A DNA stretch of 27,293 bases from the NCBI GenBank assembly GCA_024643945.1, contig JAHELX010000019.1:1-27293 (forward strand). Direction: 5' to 3'. How positions within the stretch are numbered: the stretch's first letter is position 1; each line of letters begins with the position of its first letter. Below the pieces are notes generated by a model. The model searched no databases. It worked only from the letters and a program-made list of their open reading frames with translations, and was not told where the DNA came from. Positions 10,105 through 17,987 of the stretch are shown here, piece after piece. This DNA is from Anaerolineales bacterium (GTDB lineage Bacteria; Chloroflexota; Anaerolineae; 4572-78; NAK82). A program made the translations under genes and the position numbers.

Positions 10105-11546
10105 CTCTTATTGATCTAGTTACTTTATCGCCTCTTATCGTGTTGTCCGCGACTGCTATCGTGGTTATGTTGGTGATCGCCTTTTATCGTAACCACGTGC
10201 TGACCACGGTATTGACGCTGCTTGGGCTCGTTTTGTCCTTTATTTCGCTTTGGATATCGGCTTCGACGGCAACGCCTCAGGTCACACCGCTCCTAATCCT
10301 TGACGGTTACGCATTGTTTTACATCGGGTTGCTCCTTGCCGCCACGTTCGTCGTTGCCGTGCTATCTTACGGCTATTTGGAAAGCCATGCGGGCAATCAC
10401 GAGGAGTTTTACATCCTTCTGCTTTTGGCGACCTTGGGCTCGTCCGTGCTGGCGGCCAGCAACCACTTCGCCTCCTTTTTCCTGGGCCTGGAAATCCTGA
10501 GCATCTCCCTTTACGGTCTGATCGCCTATCTTCGCCTTAGCGAGCACGCCATAGAGGCCGGCATCAAATATCTGGTTCTGGCGGCGAGCTCGGCTGCATT
10601 TCTGCTGTTCGGCATGGCTCTGGTCTACGCCCAAACAGGAACCATGGAATTCGCCCGTATGGCAGCGTTACGCACCACGCCAGGGAATCTTCAGAATGCG
10701 CTGTTGTTGGCAGGGTTCGGGATGCTGATTATTGGCATTGGGTTTAAGTTGGCGGTGGTACCCTTCCACATGTGGACGCCCGATGTATACCAGGGTGCTC
10801 CCGCACCGGTGACCGGATTCATTGCGACCGTTTCCAAGGGCGGTATGTTTGCGCTCTTATTGCGCTACTTCACCCAGGTGGACGTCCAAGCCTTCAGTTC
10901 TCTGTTTGTGCTGTTCACGGTCATTGCCATTGCTACGATATTAATCGGCAACCTGCTGGCATTGCTGCAAAATAACGTCAAACGCATCCTGGCGTATTCC
11001 TCAATCGCGCACTTCGGTTATCTGCTGGTAGCCTTTCTGTCCAGCGGCACTTATGCCGTAACGGCGGTGACTTATTACCTGGTAGCTTACTTTGTGACCA
11101 CCCTGGGCGCTTTTGGCATTGTGAGTGTACTGTCCGGCCCAGATAGAGATGCCGATACCATGGACGATTACCGAGGTTTGTCCTTCCGTCATCCATGGCT
11201 GGCTGGGATTTTCACCAGCGTGTTGCTTTCCCTGGCGAGTATCCCGATGACGGCCGGCTTCATCGGCAAGTTTTACATCTTGAGGGCTGGTGTAGGCTCA
11301 GCTTTGTGGTTGCTGGTATTCATCTTGGTCGTGGGCAGCGCCATCGGCTTATATTATTATCTGCGCATCGTGGTCGTCATCTTCACACATCCGTCGCAAG
11401 AGGGGCAGGGACTTCTTGCTGCACCTTCCTTGCCATTGGCTGCGAGCCTGATACTGACCGTGCTTGTGGTGTTGGTATTCGGGCTGGGAGTTTATCCGAC
11501 GCCACTCATCGAGGTGATTCAGACGACGGTCGTCGGTCTGATCTAG
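10101..11546 (+). CDS. nuoN: NADH-quinone oxidoreductase subunit N (antiporter-like)
   Basis: This 481-residue antiporter-like subunit sits next to NuoK in the membrane arm and has about 14 helices. Signatures are FFLGLEILSISLYGLIAY (TM5 Glu), GIGFKLAVVPFHMWTPDVYQGAPAPV (TM7 Lys), NVKRILAYSSIAHFGYLL, and a central region with an aspartate-rich loop near residue 350. GGGAGGC lies just upstream of ATG 10101. It is the last nuo gene of the operon here; no convincing intrinsic terminator follows it. Confidence 0.95.
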   Translation: MTLIDLVTLSPLIVLSATAIVVMLVIAFYRNHVLTTVLTLLGLVLSFISLWISASTATPQVTPLLILDGYALFYIGLLLAATFVVAVLSYGYLESHAGNHEEFYILLLLATLGSSVLAASNHFASFFLGLEILSISLYGLIAYLRLSEHAIEAGIKYLVLAASSAAFLLFGMALVYAQTGTMEFARMAALRTTPGNLQNALLLAGFGMLIIGIGFKLAVVPFHMWTPDVYQGAPAPVTGFIATVSKGGMFALLLRYFTQVDVQAFSSLFVLFTVIAIATILIGNLLALLQNNVKRILAYSSIAHFGYLLVAFLSSGTYAVTAVTYYLVAYFVTTLGAFGIVSVLSGPDRDADTMDDYRGLSFRHPWLAGIFTSVLLSLASIPMTAGFIGKFYILRAGVGSALWLLVFILVVGSAIGLYYYLRIVVVIFTHPSQEGQGLLAAPSLPLAASLILTVLVVLVFGLGVYPTPLIEVIQTTVVGLI

Positions 11547-11861
11547 GAACAATACTATTCAAAAGTTTGAACATTGGTCTGAAAGATTAGGAGAGAAGCT
11601 CGGTTATGCTTCAGAAAAGCGAAGAAACCTGTTTACAAAATAGGACAATTGGGCTATACTATAGTCACGAGCCGGCCATTTCATGTTCCAGCTATGCTGC
11701 CCTATCTTGCCTTCAAAAGCCGTTCCTTCTTCTCCCTCCTCATTCTCCAGTCGTAGATAGCCTAATTGTAAAGTGTAGGGGTGTTTTCGGTTTCCGTACA
11801 AGGGGTGCGTGTGCTGCTTTCATAGCAGGCAGACTCTCCACCAAAACCAAGGAGGTTTAAA
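11547..11861 (+). other. Intergenic region and long 5' leader before the radical SAM gene
   Basis: These 315 bases separate the nuo operon from the radical SAM gene. They hold a good sigma-70-type promoter (11632-11660), a leader of about 195 nt, and AAGGAGG just before ATG 11862. A short TTCAAA-AG-TTTGAA palindrome (11559-11572) follows nuoN. It is too weak to call a terminator. A polypyrimidine-rich patch lies around 11715-11750. No known riboswitch motif was recognised. Confidence 0.5.
11632..11660 (+). promoter_or_regulatory. Predicted sigma-70-like promoter
   Basis: TTTACA (11632-11637) and TATACT (11655-11660) each differ from the -35 and -10 consensus by one base and are separated by exactly 17 bp. 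Transcription would start near 11667, leaving a leader of about 195 nt before the radical SAM start at 11862. This would make the downstream genes independent of the nuo operon. Confidence 0.6.
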
Positions 11862-13400
11862 ATGCCGATCGTCTCTAAGACTTTGCACAAAGCGGCCTTG
11901 ACTGCCGCAATGGAGGTCCTCGCCAGTGCGGGGCCAACACTGGCGCGCGTAAGACCAATACGCCGCGCAGCCGTCGGAGCAGCCGAAGACTTCATGATGA
12001 ACAGGCTGCAGAACGTGCGTTCTCAGAACCAATATCTGCCCCACGTATATGAGGATCGCGTCGTTTTAGGGTTGGCCTTCATCCGCACCATCGAGCGCGC
12101 CATAGCCGGACGATACCTGGCCCCGGCGGCGCTGCGCAGTGCCACCCGGATCCTGATCCAGGGGATACTGCTGCAAGAGGGGGACCGGAATGCCGTCGCT
12201 CGCTTTCGTGAGCAGTATGGTGCGTACCCACCGGCTATGCTGACCATAAGTCCCTGCAAGTCGTGCAACCTGCGCTGCACGGGTTGCTACGCCGATTCTG
12301 GGGCAGCATCTCAGAAGTTGGACTGGGACACCTTCGATCGCCTGATCACGGAAGCCAAAACGCTGTGGGGGGGGCGATTCTTCGTCTTTAGCGGCGGCGA
12401 GCCCATGATCTACCGTTCGAATGGCAAGGGTGTCCTGGACATGGCGGAAAAACACAAAGATTGCTACTTTCTGATGTACACCAATGGCACCCTTATCACG
12501 GATGAAGTGGTTGACCGCGTGGCCCGCATGGGCAACCTGACGCCGGCTATATCGGTCGAGGGATTGCGCGAACGCACTGACGCTCGCCGCGGGGATGGGG
12601 TATTTGACAAAGTCGTGGCTGCCCAGAACAGGCTACGCGAGGCCGGCGTGCCTTTCGGCATCTCTATTACCGCCACCCGCGAGAACTGCGAGGAGATACT
12701 GTCCGACGAGTTCGTGGACTTCTGCTTCGGCCAGCAGGGTGCGATATATGGCTGGATCTTCCAGTATATGCCGATCGGCCGGGCGTTCACCCTGAAACTA
12801 ATGCCCACGCCCCGGCAGCGGGCCTGGATGTGGCAGCGCTCCTGGCAGCTCATGCGGGAACGTCACATTTTCCTGGCTGACTTTTGGAATCACGGCACCA
12901 CGTCCGACGGGTGCCTCGCGGCCGGGCGTTGGATCGGGGGCGGCTACATGTACGTCGACTGGAACGGTTCTGTCAATCCATGCGTGTTTGTGCCTTATTC
13001 GCCGATTAATATTAATGACGCCTATGCAAACGGCAAGACATTAAACGACGTATGGGCCGATCCCTTCTTCGCTAGCATTCGAAACTGGCAGCAGAATTAT
13101 GCCGAAAAGCGTGGGAACTGGGTGATGCCCTGCCCCAACCGTGACCATCATGCAGAATTTTATCGAATACTCACGGAACATGAGCCGGATCCGGCTGACG
13201 AGAATGCGGCAGCGGCACTTCTCGATTCTGATTATCATCGCGGCCTGGCAGAGTATGACGAGGCCTTTGAAGCCCTGACCCAGCCGATATGGGAGGAGCA
13301 CTACCTGAACCCGGGAAGCCCGGAGGATGAGGGCATCACGCCGTTGCCCCAGGTCTTTGAGACCACGAGCGGCCTGGATGGTAAACCCAGGCCGAACTAG
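11862..13400 (+). CDS. Radical SAM protein with SPASM-like C-terminus
   Basis: This is a 512-residue radical S-adenosylmethionine enzyme. Residues 1-120 are a helical N-terminal region without a recognised domain. The SAM-cluster motif is C135-x3-C139-x2-C142 in CNLRCTGCYA, with a further Cys at 132. SGGEP near 178-182 is the SAM-binding GGE motif. The C-terminal third has further cysteines in SDGCLAAG, GSVNPCVF and VMPCPNRDH, which suggests an auxiliary Fe-S (SPASM-like) site. There is no B12-binding domain, so it is not HpnJ-like. AAGGAGG precedes ATG 11862. The substrate is unknown. The lipid cassette downstream makes a role in lipid or peptide modification possible but unproven. Confidence 0.85.
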   Translation: MPIVSKTLHKAALTAAMEVLASAGPTLARVRPIRRAAVGAAEDFMMNRLQNVRSQNQYLPHVYEDRVVLGLAFIRTIERAIAGRYLAPAALRSATRILIQGILLQEGDRNAVARFREQYGAYPPAMLTISPCKSCNLRCTGCYADSGAASQKLDWDTFDRLITEAKTLWGGRFFVFSGGEPMIYRSNGKGVLDMAEKHKDCYFLMYTNGTLITDEVVDRVARMGNLTPAISVEGLRERTDARRGDGVFDKVVAAQNRLREAGVPFGISITATRENCEEILSDEFVDFCFGQQGAIYGWIFQYMPIGRAFTLKLMPTPRQRAWMWQRSWQLMRERHIFLADFWNHGTTSDGCLAAGRWIGGGYMYVDWNGSVNPCVFVPYSPININDAYANGKTLNDVWADPFFASIRNWQQNYAEKRGNWVMPCPNRDHHAEFYRILTEHEPDPADENAAAALLDSDYHRGLAEYDEAFEALTQPIWEEHYLNPGSPEDEGITPLPQVFETTSGLDGKPRPN

Positions 13401-13404
13401 TGCA

Positions 13405-13422
13405 CGCGCGATTTGTCGCGCG
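13405..13422 (+). terminator. Hairpin just after the radical SAM stop
   Basis: CGCGCGA-TTTG-TCGCGCG forms a perfect 7-bp, very GC-rich stem with a 4-nt loop, beginning 5 nt after the stop codon. No T-tract follows, so it may protect the 3' end or assist termination rather than be a classic intrinsic terminator. Confidence 0.4.
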
Positions 13423-13434
13423 AGCGGCCCTACA

Positions 13435-13557
13435 GTGATTGAAAGGTATGATGAGGAGATGGCGGCCGGGCAAGAGCTTCTTCCCGGCCGCAATCTTCTC
13501 AGTTTGCCATACTGCCTGGAGGAGATACTGCTCGAAGAGCTCTTATACAGTCAGTAG
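13435..13557 (+). CDS. Possible small acidic protein (40 aa, unrecognised)
   Basis: Between the radical SAM and DUF488 genes an open frame from GTG 13435 (or ATG 13459) to TAG encodes about 40 residues. They are acidic and leucine-rich, containing ERYDEEMAAGQELLP and ending LEEILLEELLYSQ. The composition looks protein-like rather than random, but no convincing ribosome binding site precedes either start and I know no family. It could be a genuine small protein or the remnant of a gene. Confidence 0.25.
   Translation: MIERYDEEMAAGQELLPGRNLLSLPYCLEEILLEELLYSQ
13462..13491 (+). terminator. GC-rich hairpin, possible terminator
   Basis: GCGGCCGGG (13462-13470) pairs perfectly with CCCGGCCGC (13483-13491). 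The loop CAAGAGCTTCTT can extend the stem by four more pairs past a bulged C. The downstream sequence is only moderately T-rich (AATCTTCTCAGTTT). It could end radical SAM transcription, but a small ORF runs through it in frame, so the hairpin may be coincidental. Confidence 0.35.
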
Positions 13558-13583
13558 CAGCGAACACGGAGAGTAATAAGTAG

Positions 13584-13940
13584 ATGATTCGAATCGAGCG
13601 TGTCTACGATCACCCGGGGCGTGACGGCGGAGCACGTTTTCTGGTGGAAAGGCTATGGCCCCGGGGCATGAAGAAAGAAGTATTAGAGATGGATGACTGG
13701 CTGAAGGAAGTGGCGCCCAGCGACGCATTGCGCCGCTGGTTCGGCCACGACCCGGCCAGGTGGGAGGAGTTTAGGCGGCGCTACTTTGCCGAATTGGATC
13801 AGAAGCCCGAAGCATGGCAACCCTTGCTGGAAGCAGCCCGCAAGAGTGATGTGACATTGCTCTACAGCGCCCGGGATGAGGAGCACAACAATGCGCTGGC
13901 GCTGAGGGACTATTTGGAAGCCAGGCTGGAAGAAAGGTAG
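13584..13940 (+). CDS. DUF488 domain protein, YeaO family
   Basis: This 118-residue soluble protein matches the short YeaO-type DUF488 family. It has an early FLVERLWPRGMKKE motif, then DDWLKEVAPSDALRRWFGHDPARW in two parts, and TLLYSARDEEHNNA near the end. The family is widespread and its biochemical function is not established. ATG 13584 is preceded by CGGAGAGTAA with somewhat long spacing. Nothing in the neighbourhood specifies its role. Confidence 0.9.
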   Translation: MIRIERVYDHPGRDGGARFLVERLWPRGMKKEVLEMDDWLKEVAPSDALRRWFGHDPARWEEFRRRYFAELDQKPEAWQPLLEAARKSDVTLLYSARDEEHNNALALRDYLEARLEER

Positions 13941-13967
13941 CCATCAGCTCTGGATCAGCCATCAGCT
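13939..13967. repeat. Short tandem repeat AGCCATCAGCT (2 copies)
   Basis: AGCCATCAGCT occurs at 13939-13949 and again at 13957-13967, an 18-bp period, right at and after the DUF488 stop codon. The first copy includes the last two bases of that stop. Such ATCAGCC-type motifs often occur as tandem repeats in intergenic DNA of some bacteria. With two copies this could be a remnant or chance. Confidence 0.4.
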
Positions 13968-14079
13968 AAAAGGATACCTGAAAAGTCGTGGAGTGGGCTT
14001 TTCCCCAGAGGGGACCTATGGGCTAGCCTACCTGTGGCTGCCCCACCCTACCTTTCAGACACGCTCGAAGTTGGCCATC

Positions 14080-15009
14080 ATGACGCCCGGAACGGTCAAA
14101 CATCTAGAACCTTCCAGTCCGCGACGTGAGCGTCCTGCTAACGGAACGGCAATCATTCTGAACGCGGATGACTTTGGTCGGTCGGCCAGTGTCAATGCAG
14201 CCGTGATGCGGGCTCATCGTGAGGGGCTGCTGACCAGCGCCAGCCTCATGGTAGCCGGGGAGGCTGTGGAAGAGGCTGTAGCCTTGGCGCGAGAAACCCC
14301 CACCCTGGCTGTGGGGCTGCATGTGGTAGTGGCTGGCGGGCGAGCAATACTGCCTTCCAGGGATATATCTCATGTGGTAGATGGCAGAGGCTGTTTTCCC
14401 AACGATCCATTACGATTGGGCTTGCGCTACTTCCTGAGTGGCACAGCTCAACAGGAACTTAGTCGGGAACTGACGGCGCAATTCGACCGCTTCGCCGCCA
14501 CGGGGCTGCCGCTCGCCCACGTGGACAGTCACCTGCATATGCATATGCACCCTACGGTGTTCAACCTGTTGCTGCCGCTGGCGGAGCAATATGGGGCGCA
14601 AGGCCTTCGCCTGCCCCGGGATGATTTGTGGTTGAGCCTGGGTTATGACCGGCGGCGGGCAGGGACGAAAGCTGCCTGGGCGACAGTCTTTGGCCTGCTC
14701 TCCCGCTGGTGTCTGGGCCGCCTGCGGGACCGCCACCTGGCCGTGACCCAGCGGGTGTATGGCCTGATGCAGAGCGGCCAAATGCAAGAGGCCTATGTAG
14801 TGAAACTGCTGCGCCGTCTGCAAGTGCCCACAGCAGAGCTGTATTTCCACCCGGCGACTGTGGCGGGAGGTGAGGATCTGGGTCCTAATCCCGGCGACCT
14901 GGCCACCCTGCTCAGCCCGACAGTACGCCAGGTTATCCAGGAACGAGATATGCGACTGGCAACCTACCCTACCCTCAAAGAAGGAGGAATGAAGAAAACA
15001 AGATGCTAG
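14080..15009 (+). CDS. YdjC/ChbG/HpnK-family carbohydrate or glycolipid deacetylase
   Basis: This ~309-residue metal-dependent hydrolase has the family core: NADDFG (28-33 from this start) for metal and catalytic aspartates, VGLHVVVAGG, and HVDSHLHMHMHP supplying the histidine ligands, followed by a late YFHPA motif. Family members deacetylate N-acetylglucosamine units of chitooligosaccharides (ChbG) or hopanoid headgroups (HpnK). It overlaps by a few bases the HpnI-like glycosyltransferase gene, so an HpnK-like role on a glycolipid is the better guess. The start is uncertain. The frame is open from GTG 13993, which would add 29 residues. Neither start has a clear ribosome binding site, and 14080 gives the more usual N-terminus. 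Confidence 0.82.
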   Translation: MTPGTVKHLEPSSPRRERPANGTAIILNADDFGRSASVNAAVMRAHREGLLTSASLMVAGEAVEEAVALARETPTLAVGLHVVVAGGRAILPSRDISHVVDGRGCFPNDPLRLGLRYFLSGTAQQELSRELTAQFDRFAATGLPLAHVDSHLHMHMHPTVFNLLLPLAEQYGAQGLRLPRDDLWLSLGYDRRRAGTKAAWATVFGLLSRWCLGRLRDRHLAVTQRVYGLMQSGQMQEAYVVKLLRRLQVPTAELYFHPATVAGGEDLGPNPGDLATLLSPTVRQVIQERDMRLATYPTLKEGGMKKTRC

Positions 15010-16862
15010 AGATTCTCCTCTTTCTGCTCATCGTCGCCAGTTGGATCTACTGGCTGATAGCCTGGTGGTGGACGCGAGATTTCTTCCGGGCTCGGCCAGA
15101 GCCGGATCCGGACTTCACGCCACCGGTATCCATTCTCAAGCCGGTTAAGGGACTGGACGCCCAGGCCTACCAAAACTTCGTCAGCTTCTGCCAACAGAAT
15201 TACCCAGACTTCGAGTTGCTCTTCGGCGTGGCTGACCCAGCAGACCCGGTCATACCGGTGGTGGAACGCCTCCAGAAGGATTTCCCAGAGCGTAGGATCC
15301 GGCTGATCGTAGCCCCGCCCATCCGGGTGAATCGCAAAGCCAGCCTCCTGCACTCAATGGCTCCCCAGGCCCGTCACGACGTGTTAGTGGTCAGCGATAG
15401 CGATATGCGGGTGACGCCTGACTACCTGCGACAGGTGGTCGCTCCCCTGGCCGACGAGAAGATTGGGTTGGTCACCTGCCCTTACCGGGGCGAGGTCCCT
15501 GTGACCCTCACTGCCCGCCTGGAAGCTTTGTATATGGGCGTCACCTTCTTGCCCTCGGTGCTCGTCGCCCGCAGGTTCCTGAGCATGCGGTTTGCCATGG
15601 GTGCCACTATGGCCTTGCGGCGCAGCACTCTGGTCCGGCTAGGCGGTTTCGCCGCCGTGGCCGACTACCTGGCAGACGATTACCAACTAGGGGTGCGTAT
15701 AGCCGACCTGGGCCTGCGGGTGCACATGTCCAACTACATCGCAGTCAGTGTTTTGGGCGCCACTACTTTCCACGAGCAGTGGAAACGGGAGGTACGCTGG
15801 GCACGCTGCAGTCGTGTCAGCCGGCCCTGGGAATATCCGGGCCTGCTGCTCACCTTCAGCACCCCGCTGGCCATCATCCTAACTCTGGTCGCCGGCTTTG
15901 CACCCGTAGCATGGCTATCATTGGCCGTCTCTTTGCTCTTACGCTGGCTGGTTGCCTGGTTGGTCACAGGTTACACCGGTAACCAGGCAATACGACCTTG
16001 GCTCATCATGCTGCCGATGCGGGACATGCTGACTGCAATAGTCTGGTGCGTGGGCCAAGTAGGCCGGCACATCACCTGGCGCGGCGAGGAGTTTGTCGTA
16101 CGACCCGATGGGCGGTTGGAGCTATTGCCAGCCCGCGTGCAACGCTCTGCGAAAGGAAGAGATCTGATGCTTTTGAGGAAGGTAATGCTAGGGCTGGATG
16201 CCCTGTTGCGGCGGTATTATCACATCTATGAGTTCAGCCACGATCAAAGATGCCTATTTCGATTGTCCATCATCCCAAGCCCCAAGGACCTGACACTATC
16301 CGATAGCACTCAGATCCAGGCTGGGGAGCCTGTCGGCGAGTTACATCTGTGGAATGAGCACATGCTCCAGGTGCCCAAGCAGGGACCCGACCTGGCCTGG
16401 GCGCTAACTTTTGGGCGTATGCTACGCCATACGTTAAGCGAGCTGGCCGCTTACATTGAGAGCGACCCTTCTCTCCAGGATATCCAGGCCTTTTGTGGAA
16501 CGGGCCCCCTCGGGAGCCCAAATGGGTTGGTGCACCTCTCGGACCTGGCAGAGCGCGCAGGTTTTGACGTGGTGCACCTGGACAACGGAGCTGGGCCAGG
16601 GCAACGTTTCATCGATTTTTGGAAGAACCTTTACGTTTTTGGCCTGATCTGGGCCTACAATCCAGCCAGCTTGAGAAGCAAGGATCTGCGTGGACTGCAA
16701 CGACTTGAACTCTGGATCTCCCGAGACACACTGATCAGGGAGCATGGCGAAGAAAAGGTGCGCCACGATCAGGTAGATGGCGACGTAGATGGTGAGGCGT
16801 CACCTACCCAGGTTTCTGTCCCTGACCTGACTCGCCGGGCGGCACCAGGAATTGATATGTGA
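15003..16862 (+). CDS. GT21/HpnI-like lipid glycosyltransferase fused to a YkoP-like domain
   Basis: This is a 619-residue membrane protein. After an N-terminal helix (1-22) comes a GT-A domain of the ceramide glucosyltransferase/HpnI type. It has PPVSILKPVKG (40-50), DSD (132-134), DDYQLG (225-230) and the REVRW (262-266) form of the R/QxxRW motif. Helices follow around 281-325 and 335-355. Residues about 388-570 form an additional soluble region. Its pattern YY-x-FRLSI...LSDST-x-I-x-AGE-x-VGELHLWN resembles the YkoP-like domain of Bacillus. Such a fusion is not standard for HpnI, which ends soon after the membrane helices. The start overlaps the deacetylase gene; AGGAGG at 14982-14987 is 15 nt away. 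The donor and the lipid acceptor are unknown. Confidence 0.85.
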   Translation: MLEILLFLLIVASWIYWLIAWWWTRDFFRARPEPDPDFTPPVSILKPVKGLDAQAYQNFVSFCQQNYPDFELLFGVADPADPVIPVVERLQKDFPERRIRLIVAPPIRVNRKASLLHSMAPQARHDVLVVSDSDMRVTPDYLRQVVAPLADEKIGLVTCPYRGEVPVTLTARLEALYMGVTFLPSVLVARRFLSMRFAMGATMALRRSTLVRLGGFAAVADYLADDYQLGVRIADLGLRVHMSNYIAVSVLGATTFHEQWKREVRWARCSRVSRPWEYPGLLLTFSTPLAIILTLVAGFAPVAWLSLAVSLLLRWLVAWLVTGYTGNQAIRPWLIMLPMRDMLTAIVWCVGQVGRHITWRGEEFVVRPDGRLELLPARVQRSAKGRDLMLLRKVMLGLDALLRRYYHIYEFSHDQRCLFRLSIIPSPKDLTLSDSTQIQAGEPVGELHLWNEHMLQVPKQGPDLAWALTFGRMLRHTLSELAAYIESDPSLQDIQAFCGTGPLGSPNGLVHLSDLAERAGFDVVHLDNGAGPGQRFIDFWKNLYVFGLIWAYNPASLRSKDLRGLQRLELWISRDTLIREHGEEKVRHDQVDGDVDGEASPTQVSVPDLTRRAAPGIDM

Positions 16863-17947
16863 GCGACTCCAAATCTGGCCTGCACCCCCGTCGCTGGCTG
16901 TTGCTGCTGTTGCTCGTTGGCTTTGTGGTGTTGGTGACCAGTCGTTTTACCGATGCCAAACAACTGATTGGGACACTCGCGCAGGGCCAGTGGCCGTGGG
17001 TGTTGGCGTCAATCATACTGCACGTCGTCTATTTTGTCCTATACGCTTTGTTGTACCAAATCGGATTTGACGCGGTAGAAGTTGAAAGCCGGGCAAGCGA
17101 ACTGCTGCCGGTATTATTTGCCTCGCTGTTTGTCAACGCAGTTGTGCCAACAGGTGGCACTGGTGGAGCGGCGCTGTTTATCGACGACGCCGTTCAGCGT
17201 GGTCAGTCAGGAGCGCGGGCGGCTGTGGGCACTGTGTTGGTGTTTCTGGCTGACCTGGGCACTTTAATACCGTTCGTAATCGTTGGTGTGATCTTCTTGT
17301 CCTTCCAACAAGAGCTTCAGATTTATGACACCATCGGTGTAGTCTTTTTCTTGATTTTTATCGCTCTCGTCACGGGGGCGCTGCTGCTAGCTCGCTGGCG
17401 ACTGGATCAATTGCGTCGAGTGCTCGGCTGGCTGCAACGAACTGCTAACCGGGTAGGAGGTCGGTTTAATCGACCGGGCCTGCTGGCCGACGATTGGGCC
17501 GATAAAAACGCGGACCAGTTTGGCGAGGCTGCTGTCGCTATTGCTGCCCATCCGAAGCAGCTAGGCCTAACCCTGGTTTTAGGCATGGTTCTTCACGTAG
17601 TCAACCTAGCCGGCCTCTACATGCTCTTTCTGGCATTTCAACAACCGGTGAGGTTGGGGACGCTTGTGGCAGCCTTTGGGATGGGCATTGTGTTCTTTGT
17701 TATTTCGATCTTCCAGGGAGTTGGCGTGGTAGAAGGCATCATGACGCTGGTCTTCACTACGGCCGGGATAGCCAAGGCAAAAGCTGTCGTAATCGCGCTG
17801 TCCTACCGAGGCCTTACCTTTTGGCTACCCTTGCTCCTTGGTTTCATATTTTTACGGCGGGTGAGAACATTTAATCCTGAAGACGATTCCCGACCTGCTG
17901 AGAGGTGCACAGATAATGGTCACGAATTTGGTGGTGAGCCGTCCTGA
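16859..17947 (+). CDS. AglD/YbhN-type flippase-like membrane protein (lysylphosphatidylglycerol synthase TM family)
   Basis: This 362-residue integral membrane protein has about eight helices. The signature segment LFVNAVVPTGGTGGAALFIDD is near residue 93, and a second conserved region FFVISIFQGVGVVEGIMTLVF is near 280. It belongs to the UPF0104 / lysylphosphatidylglycerol synthase TM-region family, which includes AglD and YbhN and is thought to be flippase-like. There is no C-terminal aminoacyl-transfer domain, so it is not MprF. The start GTG 16859 overlaps the preceding stop (ATGTGA), which implies translational coupling with the glycosyltransferase and a role in handling its lipid product. 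Confidence 0.85.
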   Translation: MSDSKSGLHPRRWLLLLLLVGFVVLVTSRFTDAKQLIGTLAQGQWPWVLASIILHVVYFVLYALLYQIGFDAVEVESRASELLPVLFASLFVNAVVPTGGTGGAALFIDDAVQRGQSGARAAVGTVLVFLADLGTLIPFVIVGVIFLSFQQELQIYDTIGVVFFLIFIALVTGALLLARWRLDQLRRVLGWLQRTANRVGGRFNRPGLLADDWADKNADQFGEAAVAIAAHPKQLGLTLVLGMVLHVVNLAGLYMLFLAFQQPVRLGTLVAAFGMGIVFFVISIFQGVGVVEGIMTLVFTTAGIAKAKAVVIALSYRGLTFWLPLLLGFIFLRRVRTFNPEDDSRPAERCTDNGHEFGGEPS

Positions 17948-17987
17948 GGCAGGGTAGGCCCAGTAATTTGCGATAAGTTGGGAAAAT

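Noticed and set aside
11606..11860. 84-residue frame from ATG 11606 with a weak AGGAGA upstream
   Set aside because: It contains the strong promoter at 11632-11660 and its translation (poly-Ser/Cys/Pro) resembles no protein. It is better explained as leader DNA.
11862..13400. Assignment of the radical SAM gene as HpnH or HpnJ of hopanoid synthesis
   Set aside because: It lacks a B12-binding domain (HpnJ) and its length, N-terminal region and C-terminal cysteines do not fit what I know of HpnH. Proximity to HpnI/HpnK-like genes alone is not enough.
13993..14079. Upstream extension of the YdjC/HpnK gene to GTG 13993
   Set aside because: The added 29 residues match no family feature and there is no better ribosome binding site. 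It is kept only as an alternative start.
15952..15990. 10-bp perfect inverted repeat TTGCCTGGTT / AACCAGGCAA
   Set aside because: It lies inside the membrane-helix coding part of the GT21 gene and is probably a coincidence of codons.
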